Assembly (NCBI RefSeq): GCF_051020765.1
Contig: NC_134935.1
Location: 4,775,579 to 4,839,578, forward strand
Direction of reading: 5' to 3'
Source of the DNA: Lasioglossum baleicum
Lineage: Eukaryota; Arthropoda; Insecta; Hymenoptera; Halictidae
DNA: 64,000 bases
Part shown: positions 48,670 to 59,764 of the stretch, one piece after another
Layout of the letters: each line of letters starts with the position of its first letter
How positions within the stretch are numbered: the stretch's first letter is position 1
Notes under the pieces: model-generated
What the model saw: the letters and a program-made list of their open reading frames with translations, nothing else
The model's database searches: none
What the model was told of the DNA's origin: nothing
Program-made: the position numbers and the translations under genes

Positions 48670-48985
48670 ACACGGTTTTCACCGACAACATTTCACCGAC
48701 TCCAGATTTCACCGACAATAACTTTGGCCGACAACGCCTTTAACCGAAAACGATTTTGACCGACAACGAATTCGATTGACAACGATTTTGACCGACAACG
48801 AATTTCATCCACAACGACTTGAGACGACCACAGTATGATAATACTGTATGATAATACATATAATACATACTGTGGTCGTCCCAAGTCATTGTAAATCAAA
48901 TTCGTTTTCGGTTAAAGGCGTTGTCGGCCAAAGTTATTGTCGGTCAAATCTGGAGTCGGTGAAATGTTGTCGCTGAAAACCGTGT
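48670..48985. mobile_element. Palindromic MITE with internal ACCGACAAC repeats
   Basis: The left arm begins ACACGGTTTTCACCGACAAC and the right arm ends with its near-perfect complement. Within the left arm the unit GACCGACAACGAATTCGA / TTGACAACGATTTTGACCGA recurs about every 18 bp, and TCACCGAC-type units recur every 20-25 bp. The centre has a small second palindrome around GACGACCACAGTATG. No target duplication was identified. Confidence 0.75.
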
Positions 48986-49603
48986 TACGTACGGAGGCTT
49001 TGCCTACGTGACTTTTACTCCCTTCTTGCAACCACGTGTTCGTCCAGGAGGTCCAGCTCGCATGCCCAAATAAACAGTTTTCCCCTTATGGGAAAGTGCG
49101 TACATCTGGGAAACTTATACAATCCTCCAGATTTCGGTTATCCCCACTACCATTTTTAGAGCAATTTGACTAGTATAAAAAGGGCTCGAGCTTGGCCACC
49201 ACGAGCGTAGTTGAAGACTGATCACGTAATTGTACGCGTCTAGTGAGATTGGATCTGATTCCCTTTCGATCATATTAACTCGAGAGAAGTTTAGAAACGC
49301 GGTTTCAAAAGCAAGTCATTTCATTTACCCCCGCACTTCTCAGTGCGTGAAAATCGAGAGTTCGGGAATTAGCTTCCGCGAAAACATACGACACAGTACA
49401 AGTGTATTTCCATCTATCTAAAAGAATATATTGTAGTCTTTATCTTATATAATTGAGAGTCTTCAATATCTTATTCTTTTAAATTCCAGTAGCTAGTATT
49501 TCACTCATACCGATAAACATTTACCGCTCAAGCTTTATCACAATTCAGTATAAAGTTACGAGAGCTGATTTTCCTATACTTTACCTCTTTCCGAAATCCT
49601 AAT
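48983..49603 (+). mobile_element. LTR-like segment (Gypsy-type candidate)
   Basis: The segment starts TGTTACGTACGG next to the palindrome and runs to TAATGACA. It contains a good TATA box about 190 bp in. It is followed by text (TGGCGACCCGGTGATG in the third tandem unit) that resembles the TGGCGACC start of primer-binding sites of some Gypsy elements. No second LTR, coding region or duplication is present, so it would be a solo or truncated LTR. Confidence 0.4.
49174..49183 (+). promoter_or_regulatory. TATA box in LTR-like segment
   Basis: TATAAAAAGG, the clearest core-promoter element in the window. It lies about 190 bp inside the LTR-like segment, where an LTR U3 promoter is expected. Confidence 0.5.
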
Positions 49604-49760
49604 GACACCCGGTGATGAAACAGGCATCGGCTAGTTCACGAATTCCTATCTAGTGGCGATCCGGTGGTGAAACAGACATTGGCTAGTCCACGACAGCCTC
49701 TGTTTTTCCTCACCTACTGGCGACCCGGTGATGAAACAGGCACTGGCTAGTTCACGATAA
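49604..49760 (+). repeat. Three-unit tandem repeat, about 55-65 bp
   Basis: Units at 49604-49640, 49656-49693 and 49722-49759 share CCGGTGATGAAACAG, then GCAYTGGCTAGTTCACGA. Units 2 and 3 also carry TGGCGAYC in front. Spacers differ in length, so the units diverged after duplication. Confidence 0.85.
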
Positions 49761-50888
49761 TCCTGTTCATACGAACAAACCTCGGCCACGTCTATCCGCC
49801 AGCCCTCGGCTCGTAACAACCGTATCGGGGAGATTTGTGTCGGTGATTTCCATGGGATCCGAAATGAACAGACCCGCGCCACACGTACGCAAGTACATAT
49901 CGCACAAAGATCTCGGAAAGAAAAGCATCGGATCGCAGTGTAAACGAGACGGTTGTGGGGAAGCTGTCGGGTCGACCGGTCGATAAAGCGCCGGGGGTTG
50001 CGGGGATGCATAAAAAATGCATCTTCGGAGGCTGGGTGCGGTGCACGAGGGTGGATGCGTCCGGGCGATTTCCAAACGAATGTGCCCGAGGCTCGCGGCG
50101 TCTCCTTCGTCGGGAATGCCGATTCGGTTTAAGACGTGCCGTAAAGCTTGCAATGAGACTGGGAACAAGGCTCGCCGGTGGGGGTAGGTTTATCGCGCGA
50201 TAAGGGAAAGGAATGAGGGCTTCTGGGAACGCGCGGGCCAGCGTTGGCCCCAGTTTACGAGAGTCGGTTTAGTGGGCCGTTCGATCCGTGGAGCCAGTGA
50301 AAGGTGCGAAAATACTAGTGCCCCGGAATGCTTCGATACCTGGGCTACTGGGCTGGCTACACGTGGCACTCGGAGCTCTTCGGGAGGAATCTCCTCGACG
50401 AACTTAGCGAACCGATTTCCACGGGATTTTAGATCGGTTAGAGAGATTCGGTTGTCGCTTTAATAGCTCGCGCCCGAGGGAGAGGGAGAGGGAGAGAGAG
50501 AGAGAGAGATATGAGTTTGCCAGCGAATTTGCGAATGGCAAATTGTTTTAGTTCTACGGTTAAGCTTCTTCTACTTGTTCCGCTATCACGGTAGGTCGGA
50601 TTTTACGCATTCGAAATGGCTGCAACTCCGGGGAACACAATAGAATAGGGCATTAATAGGGTACAATGAAGACTTGACTGCGTTCTATAGACTATTAAGT
50701 TCTTCACGGCGACAATGAGTTTGTGTTTGGCTTTGTTTTTTGGAAATATTCTGCGGGAACATGAATAATGGAGCTGCTGGAGAGGGGATTATTCGGTGAA
50801 TGATGAATTTTCGGGGAAATGTGAATTCATAAGAGCTCGGGGGATGAATGGAGATTACTCGGTTCCCGTATAAACATGTTCGAAACAA
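49761..50888. other. GC-rich stretch; (GA)n at 50477-50509
   Basis: An interrupted GA/GGGA microsatellite at 50477-50509. Opposing open frames at 49646-50203 have no domain. Confidence 0.4.
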
Positions 50889-50896
50889 ACAGCGAT
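50889..50896. repeat. 8-bp target duplication ACAGCGAT, left copy
   Basis: Identical to 51478-51485 on the other side of the MITE. Confidence 0.85.
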
Positions 50897-51477
50897 GGTA
50901 ATTATTTACTTTCAGGGCTTCCTCACCGATTTTGATGAAATTTAAATATTTTATAGATTTCTATATTTTGAACAACTTTTTGTTCAAAATTGGCAGTCGG
51001 CCAATAGACATTTGGCGCGCCGGGCGGACTGTGGCAACTCGCGTCTAGGTCGCGCTCTGATTGGTCCGTGTTTTTCGTTAATAACTCCTAAACAAAGCCG
51101 CGGATAAAATTTTTTCAACGGAAAATGTCGCTTGGAATGGTCTCAGGAACCACCCCCTTCCGGGATTTTCACGAATTTTGGGACACCCTGTATATGTATG
51201 GTCAGAGTGAGACGCTGTTTTTTCTCTCATCTCCGCAGCGTGTTTACAAGTAAAATGTAAACAAATGGTGGGCCGGGACAGGCTTACGTTGCAGCAGCGC
51301 GTGCAGAAATACGGAAAATTCAATACAGTATTAGCGATAGTTTTTCGCAAATATCTCGAAAACTAAAATCGAGCGGGGCTAACATATATAGGAAAAAGTT
51401 GGTCAGAATGATGAGTTTGACAACATATTTAAATTTCATCAAAATCGGTGAGGAAGCCCTGAAAGTAAATAATTACC
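50897..51477. mobile_element. MITE with 53-bp inverted ends and 8-bp TSD
   Basis: The ends GGTAATTATTTACTTTCAGG... (50897-50949) and their complement (51425-51477) match perfectly over about 53 bp, including GCTTCCTCACCGATTTTGAT. An 8-bp duplication ACAGCGAT flanks the element. Eight bases are typical of hAT, P and Merlin families; the GG terminus is more like Merlin than hAT, but the class is open. The interior (about 475 bp) has no coding frame of note. Confidence 0.85.
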
Positions 51478-51485
51478 ACAGCGAT
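51478..51485. repeat. 8-bp target duplication ACAGCGAT, right copy
   Basis: Exact match to 50889-50896. Its last base overlaps the TTA duplication of foldback copy C. Confidence 0.85.
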
Positions 51486-51487
51486 TA

Positions 51488-53527
51488 CACTGTCCAACAA
51501 ATTTCAACTTTTTTTGTGATTTCAATATACTGTTGGGTCCTTCTTATAGAGTTTTTTGCGCTGATTCCGAATCTGGTTTTAATTTTTTTCCTATACGTCC
51601 AGTTTTTGAAAATCATGGCTTTGAAAAAAAAACATATTTTTCAACTTTAAACAAATATTGTGATGTTATTATAAAAGATATTGAATTGTTGTTAACAGCA
51701 AACGATTCTGTAGACTTTCCTGAATACAGTGATATCCAATATTAATACATTATGATTGTTTAAACATGTTTAAACAATGTTTAAAGACGGAGATGCACCA
51801 CTTTTGCACCAATTTTTGCAGATATTTTCGAATTTATCTCAAAAAATAAGGGTCCAGCGAAAAATTGAACTATACCACGCGAATTAGCAGACTTTTATCT
51901 TGAGAAACCCCCCTGTGAAGTTTGCATGGTCGACGTTTTTACCGAACCAGAAAGCAAAATATCTTCGCCCGACATGCGTTGACGCCAGTGGTGCTCTTTC
52001 ACTAGCGCGGTCGTTCGTCGGGATACGGCGCGGCGCGCTGCGGTGAAACGGCGCGTGGCTATAAGCGCGCAATTATGTCAGCTTACTTAAATGTAATATT
52101 TTATTAAATGTGTTATACTATTGTTATTTATTATTTATTAGTATATTTATTCTGTATAAATTATTTTATGTATTTTTTAATGTTAGTCTCCCGTTTATAG
52201 TATATTTAATACAAAAAATACCTTTTGTAACAAAAAAATAATTTATTCACACACTACACTATTACACTATTTACAATGCTAATATATATGTGTACACTAC
52301 TCAGATATAATACACTACTAAAATACATATATCATATACACAACAACTAAAATACTATAAATAACTATAAATGTTTTTTATGAAGTTTTATACGTAGCAA
52401 TGCAGATTTGAAATGCTTGACACGACTGATTTCAACAAACGCAAAGCCGAAACTGAACTCTGGCATCAGTTTTCTTAAGAACCAACACGATATTTTGAAA
52501 TAAATGACGGTCTACGGACAACGGAATACATACAATGTAAGGAAAGTCTGCAATGCGGTGACTGAAAAATTTTATTTTCAGTAATTGTCGTCTTATCTAT
52601 GTATTGTAATTATAGTGCCAATGAACACTCGAGATTCTTCCGAGTAAAATAAGTCCAAACACAATATAAACGGGACTATTTTTATTGACTTAAATACATA
52701 ATTAAAATAGTTTGCTCCATATTAAATCGATATAGTGTATTATATCTGAATAGTGTACACATATATATTAGCATTGTAAATAGTGTAATAGTGTAGTGTG
52801 TGAATAAATTATTTTTTTGTTACAAAAGGTATTTTTTGTATTAAATATACTATAAACGAGAGACTAACATTAAAAAATACATAAAATAATTTATACAGAA
52901 TAAATATACTAATAAATAATAAATAACAATAATATAACATTTAATAAAATATTACATTTAAGTAAGCTGACATAATTGCGCGCTCATAGCCACGCGCCGT
53001 ATCCCGACGAACGACCGCGCTAGTGGAAGAGCACCACTGGCGTCAACGCATGTCGGGCAAAGATATTTTGCTTTCTGGTTCGGTAAAAACGTCGACCATG
53101 CAAACTTCACAGGGGGGTTTCTCAAGATAAAAGTCTGCTCTTTCGCGTGGTATAGTTCAATTTTTCGCTGGACCCTTATTTTTTGAGATAAATTCGAAAA
53201 TATCCGCAAAAATTGGTGCAAAAGTGGTGCATCTCCGTCTTTAATCATTGTTTAAACATGTTTAAACAATCATAATGTATTAATATTGGATATCACTGTA
53301 TTCGGGAAAGTCTACAGAATCTTTTGCTGTAAACAACAATTCAATATCTTTTATAATAACATCGCAATATTTGTTTAAAGTTGAAAAATATGTCTTTTTT
53401 TAAAACTCCATTTTCTCAAAAACTGGACGTATAGGGAAAAAATTAAAACCAGATTCGGAATCAGCGCAAAAAACTCTATAAGAAGGACCCAACAGTATAT
53501 TGAAATCAAATTTGGTGTTGGACAGTG
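51488..53527. mobile_element. Foldback element, copy C (full length, flipped)
   Basis: CACTGTCCAACA ends with TTA on both sides (51485-51487 and 53528-53530). Arms 51488-52317 and 52733-53527, loop 52318-52732. The loop and the small end differences are reversed relative to copy A, so C is the same element inserted the other way. The right arm lacks 23 bp present in A, between direct CGCGCCGT repeats (near 52996-53004). Confidence 0.87.
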
Positions 53528-53530
53528 TTA

Positions 53531-54040
53531 TCAAACACCTATTTCGGCACTTTTAAAAATTCAACCCCCGAGGGGGTGAAAAGGGGTTGCAACGTTTGTA
53601 TGAGGAATATATTATTTGTGGTCGGATTTGCTTGAAACTTGGTCTTAATGCTCTTTGATATAATTAATCAAACACCTATTTCGGCATTTTTTAAAATTCA
53701 ACCCCCGAGGGGGTGAAAAGGGGTTGCAACGTTTGTATGAGGAATATATTATTTGTGGTCGGATTTGCTTGAAACTTGGTCTTAATGCTCTTTGATATAA
53801 TTAATCAAACACCTATTTCGGCATTTTTAAAAATTCAACCCCCGAGGGGGTGAAAAGGGGTTGCAACGATTGTATGAGGAATATATTATTTGTGGTCAGA
53901 TTTGCTTGAAACTTGGTCTTAATGCTCTTTGATATAATTAATCAAACACCTGTGTTTCGGCATTTTAAAAAATTGATCCCCTAAGGGGGTAGAAAGGGGG
54001 TTTGAAATCTAAGATGGCGGCATGACATAAAATTAAAACT
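53531..54040 (+). repeat. 137-bp tandem array, three units plus partial
   Basis: Units start with TCAAACACCT at 53531, 53668, 53805 and 53942, exactly 137 bp apart. Units 1-3 are nearly identical, each with an internal CCCCCGAGGGGGT palindrome. The fourth diverges (CTAAGGGGGTAGAAAGGGGG) and leads into the tail that follows. Confidence 0.95.
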
Positions 54041-54145
54041 CTATAGGGGTGAATGGGGGGTTAAAAGGTTTTATGGAGAAACAATATCAATTTCAGAGGG
54101 CATTAAACAGTTTTTTATGCGAGCGAAGCCGCGGGCAAAAGCTAG
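54041..54145 (+). mobile_element. Helitron-like 3' end
   Basis: The tail ends GCGAAGCCGCGGGCAAAAGCTAG followed by T. A GC-rich near-palindrome about 10 bp before a CTAG terminus is a Helitron hallmark, and nearly the same ending is common in insect genomes. No Rep/helicase gene or TC 5' end was found, so the 137-bp array may be part of a non-autonomous Helitron. Alternatively it is the 3' end of another dispersed family. Confidence 0.35.
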
Positions 54146-57100
54146 TTCTTCCATAGGAATGATCTCTAACACTCTTGCGGTTATTTCTTGTTTTCTAAAC
54201 AACTAAATCTTTTTTGTTGATAATTACTATAATAACTTATTTAGTGTAGGACAAGTTATAGGAGGGTTGAATGTGCTTGCGAGAACGAAGAACGAGACAA
54301 AGAGTATGCAAGGTATTGTATCGCGAATTTTGTCGCTCTCGCGCGTTCACCCTTGAGGGTCGTGCGACCCTTCACATAGGGGGTGGAAGAGTCGGAGAGA
54401 AGAAGGTAGAGCCGAAAAATGGCCGGCAGCTGGCCCGAGTAGAGGGGGATGAAGAGGGAAAGGTGGGTCTTGAGTAGAGGATCTATTCAGGGGGTGAACG
54501 CGCGAGGCGCGGCGCGGCGCGGCGTCAAGCCACGCGATGCACGAAACGGAAACCGAGTTGGCATCCGGAGATTAATTACCGAGTTTCAAGGGGATGGATC
54601 CGGAGCGCAGCCGGGAACGCTGTAACACCTCGTTAAGGCTCGCCGCGGCTTTGCGTCCCGCGCGATACTCGTCCGGGGAGAGAGGCCTCAAAGTGCGCCG
54701 GGGAACGAACGAATCCGGCAAACTCGTCGGATTAGGGGTCTGAACGTGTCATGCACTCGGCGCGGGACACTCGACAAGCCGGAAACCACTGACTGCCAAC
54801 AGACGCTCGCGGATCCGTCTAGCAGGCTTGTCGTAGGCTCCGGAGATCGACGTTGAGCGATCCAAAGTTTCCTTTCGTGTCTGAAAATGATAATGTTGCG
54901 AGAACACCGCGCTATTTATTTCGCTTTAACGACACAGACCATTCTAGTCGAAGTAGTAAAACGCCATGATCTGCGTTCATTCCCTAATCCCAGCCTCGGG
55001 TCGGCTTTTGTGTTAATTCTGGCGTCAGAGAGATGGCAAGCGAGATGCTTGAACTTGATGTGCTCTGCGGAGCACCACTTCTCACTGAAAAGTAGGTTGT
55101 CAATACGGAAGCAGTATCGGAGATCAACGCTTCCCATGAATCAGTCGCGTCGTTAATCCACGTGTCGATCTGTCATTGGTCGGCGCATTATCACGTCTCA
55201 ACGCAATGCCAGTAACTACCCTTCCGCTGTACCGAATGCTTCGGTGCGGAATAATCTTCGTCACCAACAACGACAACGGTACTGATTGCAAGATAAAAAT
55301 GAGAACGTATCCTGCATAAATTATTCTAAAAATGGTGAAATTTCGGAATAAATTCAATCTACAATTTTGATAAAACGACAAAAAGAATAAGTTCAAAGGT
55401 AAACCTATACCTAGCCAATTGATTGTCATGTATCTTGTATCCGCAGAGAACAGATACGAAGTAACAATTTTCTTTACGAAAATATTCATAGTTTAGCTAG
55501 TATAAATATTGTATTTTTTAATTGTAAGCTGTTTCGCCGCTGTACTAAAATACCTTGAAGTTATATCATGCTATGAAAATATTTTTCCAATATTTCACCC
55601 CGGCGATTTCACCCGTATCCGTTGATATCAGATATCTTTTATTTATTCGCTGGAAAATAGAATATCAGATATCCAAATAAAACTTAATCATGGTCGGAAA
55701 AATATTCTCGATGAACTTTACTAGGTGCACAGTGGAATCTTATCAATATTGATATAGCTAAATATTATTTACTCATACCAGTCAGAGCAGAATCACTAGG
55801 CAGCCAATTTATCTCTGTAATTTCAATTTAAAAACTTCAAGACTGCATTTGCTTTTGATCAGATTTTACCTTTCATTGTAATGTGCGTACGCAAATGAAT
55901 TTATTTAATGGTTCAAAACAATTTCTCACAAATTACACGGACCACATTTCTCTGAAGTTTTTCCAATTTCAATATAAAATTCCAGAAAATATGTGATTTC
56001 CCAAGACCTCTGTCACTTCTGACAAATTCTTAGTGCACAATACTGTTTAAACGATCCATTTCGTTCCTCTTTAGTTCTACAATTCTATAAATTTACTCAA
56101 TTTCACATTACACGAGCTTGAAATTCTAATCATCAAAACAGATAAACGCAACAGCTTCCGCAAGCAAATACACAAATTTCTGCAGCCTCAATTGAAAATA
56201 GAATTTTAACAGGCGAATGTAGTAGAACGACTTCACGTAAACGTGGGAATAACGTTCACGAGGGTGTAGAGAGTGGAAATTCACACGGAAAGTAACAAAA
56301 ATCCACGCGACCAGTAAGCGAACGTTCGACTAAAAGGAGGTGCGGATCTAGATCTTTGAAAAATCGATTATGTTAACATTTCTCAATTCTTTCACATCCA
56401 AAAAATATGTAGTTAAAAAACAATTTCGAAAATTTACGAATCGGAACAATTTGAATCTTTATATTTCATTTCTTCCGACGTACCGAGGTCACCTCGAGTT
56501 CTTCAAAGGTTGTTCTTCCATCAGCAAATTCCGAAAACCGTAGATCTATCTTATTTGTTTTGTCAGTAAAACTCCTGAAAGCGATCATTTCTTTAGTTTC
56601 GTATACCGGAACCTGCCGTTAAGCGTTATTGGGCTAATCGGTTGATATTTGTGTAAGAAGTGGCCATTGCTTTTGCATACGGCCATTAATCGACTCGGGT
56701 AGCGGGTATCTTCGACCGACCGCCATTTGCATGCATTTCGGTTTCCGGCCCCGCGTATATCGTATCGAGTCGCGCGCGCGCGCGTTCCAGCCTGATGAGA
56801 CAATAAAAATGCGTTTCATTAAGGTGAACCGCTTAATTTCCCCGCGCGAGCTTAAGTGTATCGGTTGTTCCCCCTGATTTCGGGCTATTTATGCACCGGG
56901 ATTACCTGAATACTTAAACGGACCAGGCGAACGATTCTCTTTTTTGGGAAGACGGTGTTCGAGTTTTTCGCAACGGGCGATCGTTCGACGAGATGAAAAA
57001 AAGAAGTACAGGTCGCAGGGGATTATAGGGGTACGGTATTAAGGGCTGCGCGTATTTTCTCCACTTCATTTTGCCCGGCTCGGTGAACGGTTTAAGCCTG

Positions 57101-58397
57101 CTTAAATTGTAAAATAATATTTCTTGCCGGTAGGATCCGAGCTGCTCGGACGGGATACTTAACTCGTAAAGACGCAGGTGTTGCGCGGCTTTATTTTAAA
57201 CTCTTGGACAAACTGCCGGGCTGATCGTCATTACGTTAACAAGCCCGCGGGAAATTCAATTGTACCCTTCCTGCGAAATTTGATCTCGGTATTGTACAAT
57301 GTAGAAAAGGCTGCGACGATTTTATTTCACAAGTTTGAGCGCAGCAGCGATTTTAGAATCTGATGTTGCTCTTCTATCAAGTTGAAAGTAATGTATCTTC
57401 TATTGTTTGAGATAACATCTTGTGATAATTTTGTACTGCTCCAGTTCGTTCATTTTGAAGAAACGAAATAAATGTGAAAAGCGAAGTTCTCTTGATTTGT
57501 GTTTGAACAACAGCATTTAAGCAGGAACTCGGAATCGCTCCGACAAGGTAGAAAATAAACTTGCCGGCGTGTTAAATATTCATATATTTAAACCAGCTGC
57601 GAGTTAATAAATTCGCTTTGTTTTCTATAAACAATATTAAGTTGGCGTGCAATGAATAAAGATGCGCCGCGACGAGGCGCAGTTGATAAAAGTTCGCCCG
57701 CCGGCCTCATTATTTTAATAATTACGGTGAACAAGGGGGAACGTTTGAAAATGGTAATTTTATTACTGCCTCGCGTTCGTAAATATACTTTAATTGCCAC
57801 GGGTTGCCGATGCTCAGGCTCCGCAAGGTTCCCACGGAGCAATGGATCCCCTCGGATCAAAGTGCGGTGCACAAACGGGACATAATTAAACGAGAAGATT
57901 TCATTTTCGAGAAAAACGTCGGTCCTCAAAGGGTTGCTAAGTGGCGTTGCAAGCTTAATGCTGGAAAACTGTTGGAAAATTGATCGAGGTAAGATACGCA
58001 ACCGTGTCGGCCTTTGTGCCGACCTCCCTTCATTTTGCATTGAGGATGCGAAGGCTTTGTGACTGCAGTTTTCAAGCATCCTGCCCGCTGAATGTTCGCG
58101 AAACATCGTCATACAGAATCTTGCTCGGTTAATTGCTTCATTCATTAGCAGTTGCGCCGTTCTTTTTATTATTTTCTCGGCCTTCGTTACCTTCATTTTC
58201 CTCCGTGGGAATGTTTCCACTGTTGTCCTATATACTTCGTTACCGTGAAAATATTCTTCCAATTATTCTACGTAGATAACAAGGCCGCTCGTCTATTATT
58301 TTTGCTTACTCTAGCGCTTAACCGTTACGTAGATAACTGTTGGAAGTCTTTGAGAATTTTATTAATTCTAGATCTAGAAAGGCTACTGAAAGTTAGA
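54146..58397. other. Mixed stretch, no gene seen
   Basis: CpG-rich at 54270-54900 and AT-rich afterwards; a short CG-alternating run near 56770-56785. Open frames, including 55124-55489 (hydrophobic, minus), carry no recognisable domain. Confidence 0.4.
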
Positions 58398-58823
58398 CAA
58401 TAAAAACTTCAAAAAAGTAAAAAAATTACGCCAAGTACATGAATTGAATTGAGCCGCTAACACGGCATAATAATTATGATCACAAAAAATATGTGAAATC
58501 GAAATGAGCTGCAAGTACATAAACTATAAAGATCTAGACATTTGCCTAGATGTCCGCGGCCTGGAAGTCAAATACTTGGCGTGGCCAGGCAAGGTCAAGG
58601 TGTCGATGAATAAGAATTATTCATATTATTGGCCACACCAAGTATTTAACTTCCAGGCCGCGGACATCTAGGCAAATGTCTAGATCTTTATAGTTTATGT
58701 ACTTATTGCAGCTCATTTCGATTTCACATATTTTTTTGTGATCATAATTATTATGCCGTGTTAGCGGCTCAATTCAATTCATGTACTTGGCGTAATTTTT
58801 GTACTTTTTTGAAGTTTTTATTG
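58398..58823. mobile_element. Palindromic MITE, 426 bp
   Basis: Left arm 58398-58587 and right arm 58630-58823 mirror each other closely (for example GACATTTGCCTAGATGTCCG in both arms), with ends CAATAAAAACTTC and a 42-bp loop. No target duplication or coding frame seen. Arms this similar suggest a recent insertion. Confidence 0.85.
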
Positions 58824-58990
58824 GGATAGCACTTCTTTTTATACAAGAATAAAAGTTACAAATCCAGTGTCCCCCTGCATTGGTTTCAAAATTACCGCAT
58901 TTGTGCAAAATCTTTTCTTCAACCTGATTTTCAGGAACTAGTTGAATTGTATCAGGGCATTCAACCCTCCATGTTTCGCGTGGTCTATAA

Positions 58991-59406
58991 CACTGTCCAA
59001 CAAATTTCAACTTTTTTTGTGATTTCAATATACTGTTGGGTCCTTCTTATAGAGTTTTTTGCGCTGATTCCGAATCTGGTTTTAATTTTTTTCCTATACG
59101 TCCAGTTTTTGAAAATCATGGCTTTGAAAAAAAAACATATTTTTCAACTTTAAACAAATATTGTGATGTTATTATAAAAGGTATTGAATTCTTGTTTACA
59201 GCAAACGATTCTGTAGACTTTCCCGAATACAGTGATATCCAATATTAATACATTATGATTGTTTAAACATGTTTAAACAATGATTAAAGACGGAGATGCA
59301 CCACTTTTGCACCAATTTTTGCGGATATTTTCGAATTTATCTCAAAAAATAAGGGTCCAGCGAAAAATTGAACTATACCACGCGAAAGAGCAGACTTTTA
59401 TCTTGA
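58991..59406 (+). mobile_element. Foldback element, copy D (single arm)
   Basis: CACTGTCCAACA at 58991, preceded by TAA, and then the outer 415 bp of the arm as in copy C. After ATCTTGA at about 59406 the sequence changes completely and no second arm or right end follows. Confidence 0.8.
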
Positions 59407-59719
59407 AAAAATTATTTTGTAATAGCCCAATCCTTTCCGAATGAAACAAAAAAAAATTTAGCTCAATCGGACAAACCGTTCTTGAGATAAAAATTAGTAA
59501 GTGAGGCCCGTTTTCGCCGAAATGGGCAAAAATTGAAAACTTTGAAGGCCTGCCATTTCTAAAAAAATTCGAAACCGGCAAAATGATGATTAAACCCCTC
59601 CTAATTTCGCATGGACTACAACATATTTCAGTTAGAACAAAATCGGCGATGGTGTCTGCAAAAAGTGATCGATTCGGCATGGAATGACCCTTTCCTGTTC
59701 TGTTCCTGTATCCTGACTG
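59407..59719. other. AT-rich segment joined to foldback copy D
   Basis: An A/T-rich segment with homopolymer runs, of unknown origin. It could be the flank of a truncated foldback copy or the interior of an unrecognised family variant. Confidence 0.35.
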
Positions 59720-59764
59720 CAATTGATAGATAAAATTTTTCTTGAAAAGAATTCGCAGTCTGAT
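59720..59764 (-). repeat. Dispersed short repeat copy 10
   Basis: On the minus strand: AGACTGCGAATTCTTTTCAA, an AT-rich block, then TATCTATCAATTGCAG. It is more diverged than copies 7 and 8. Confidence 0.45.
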
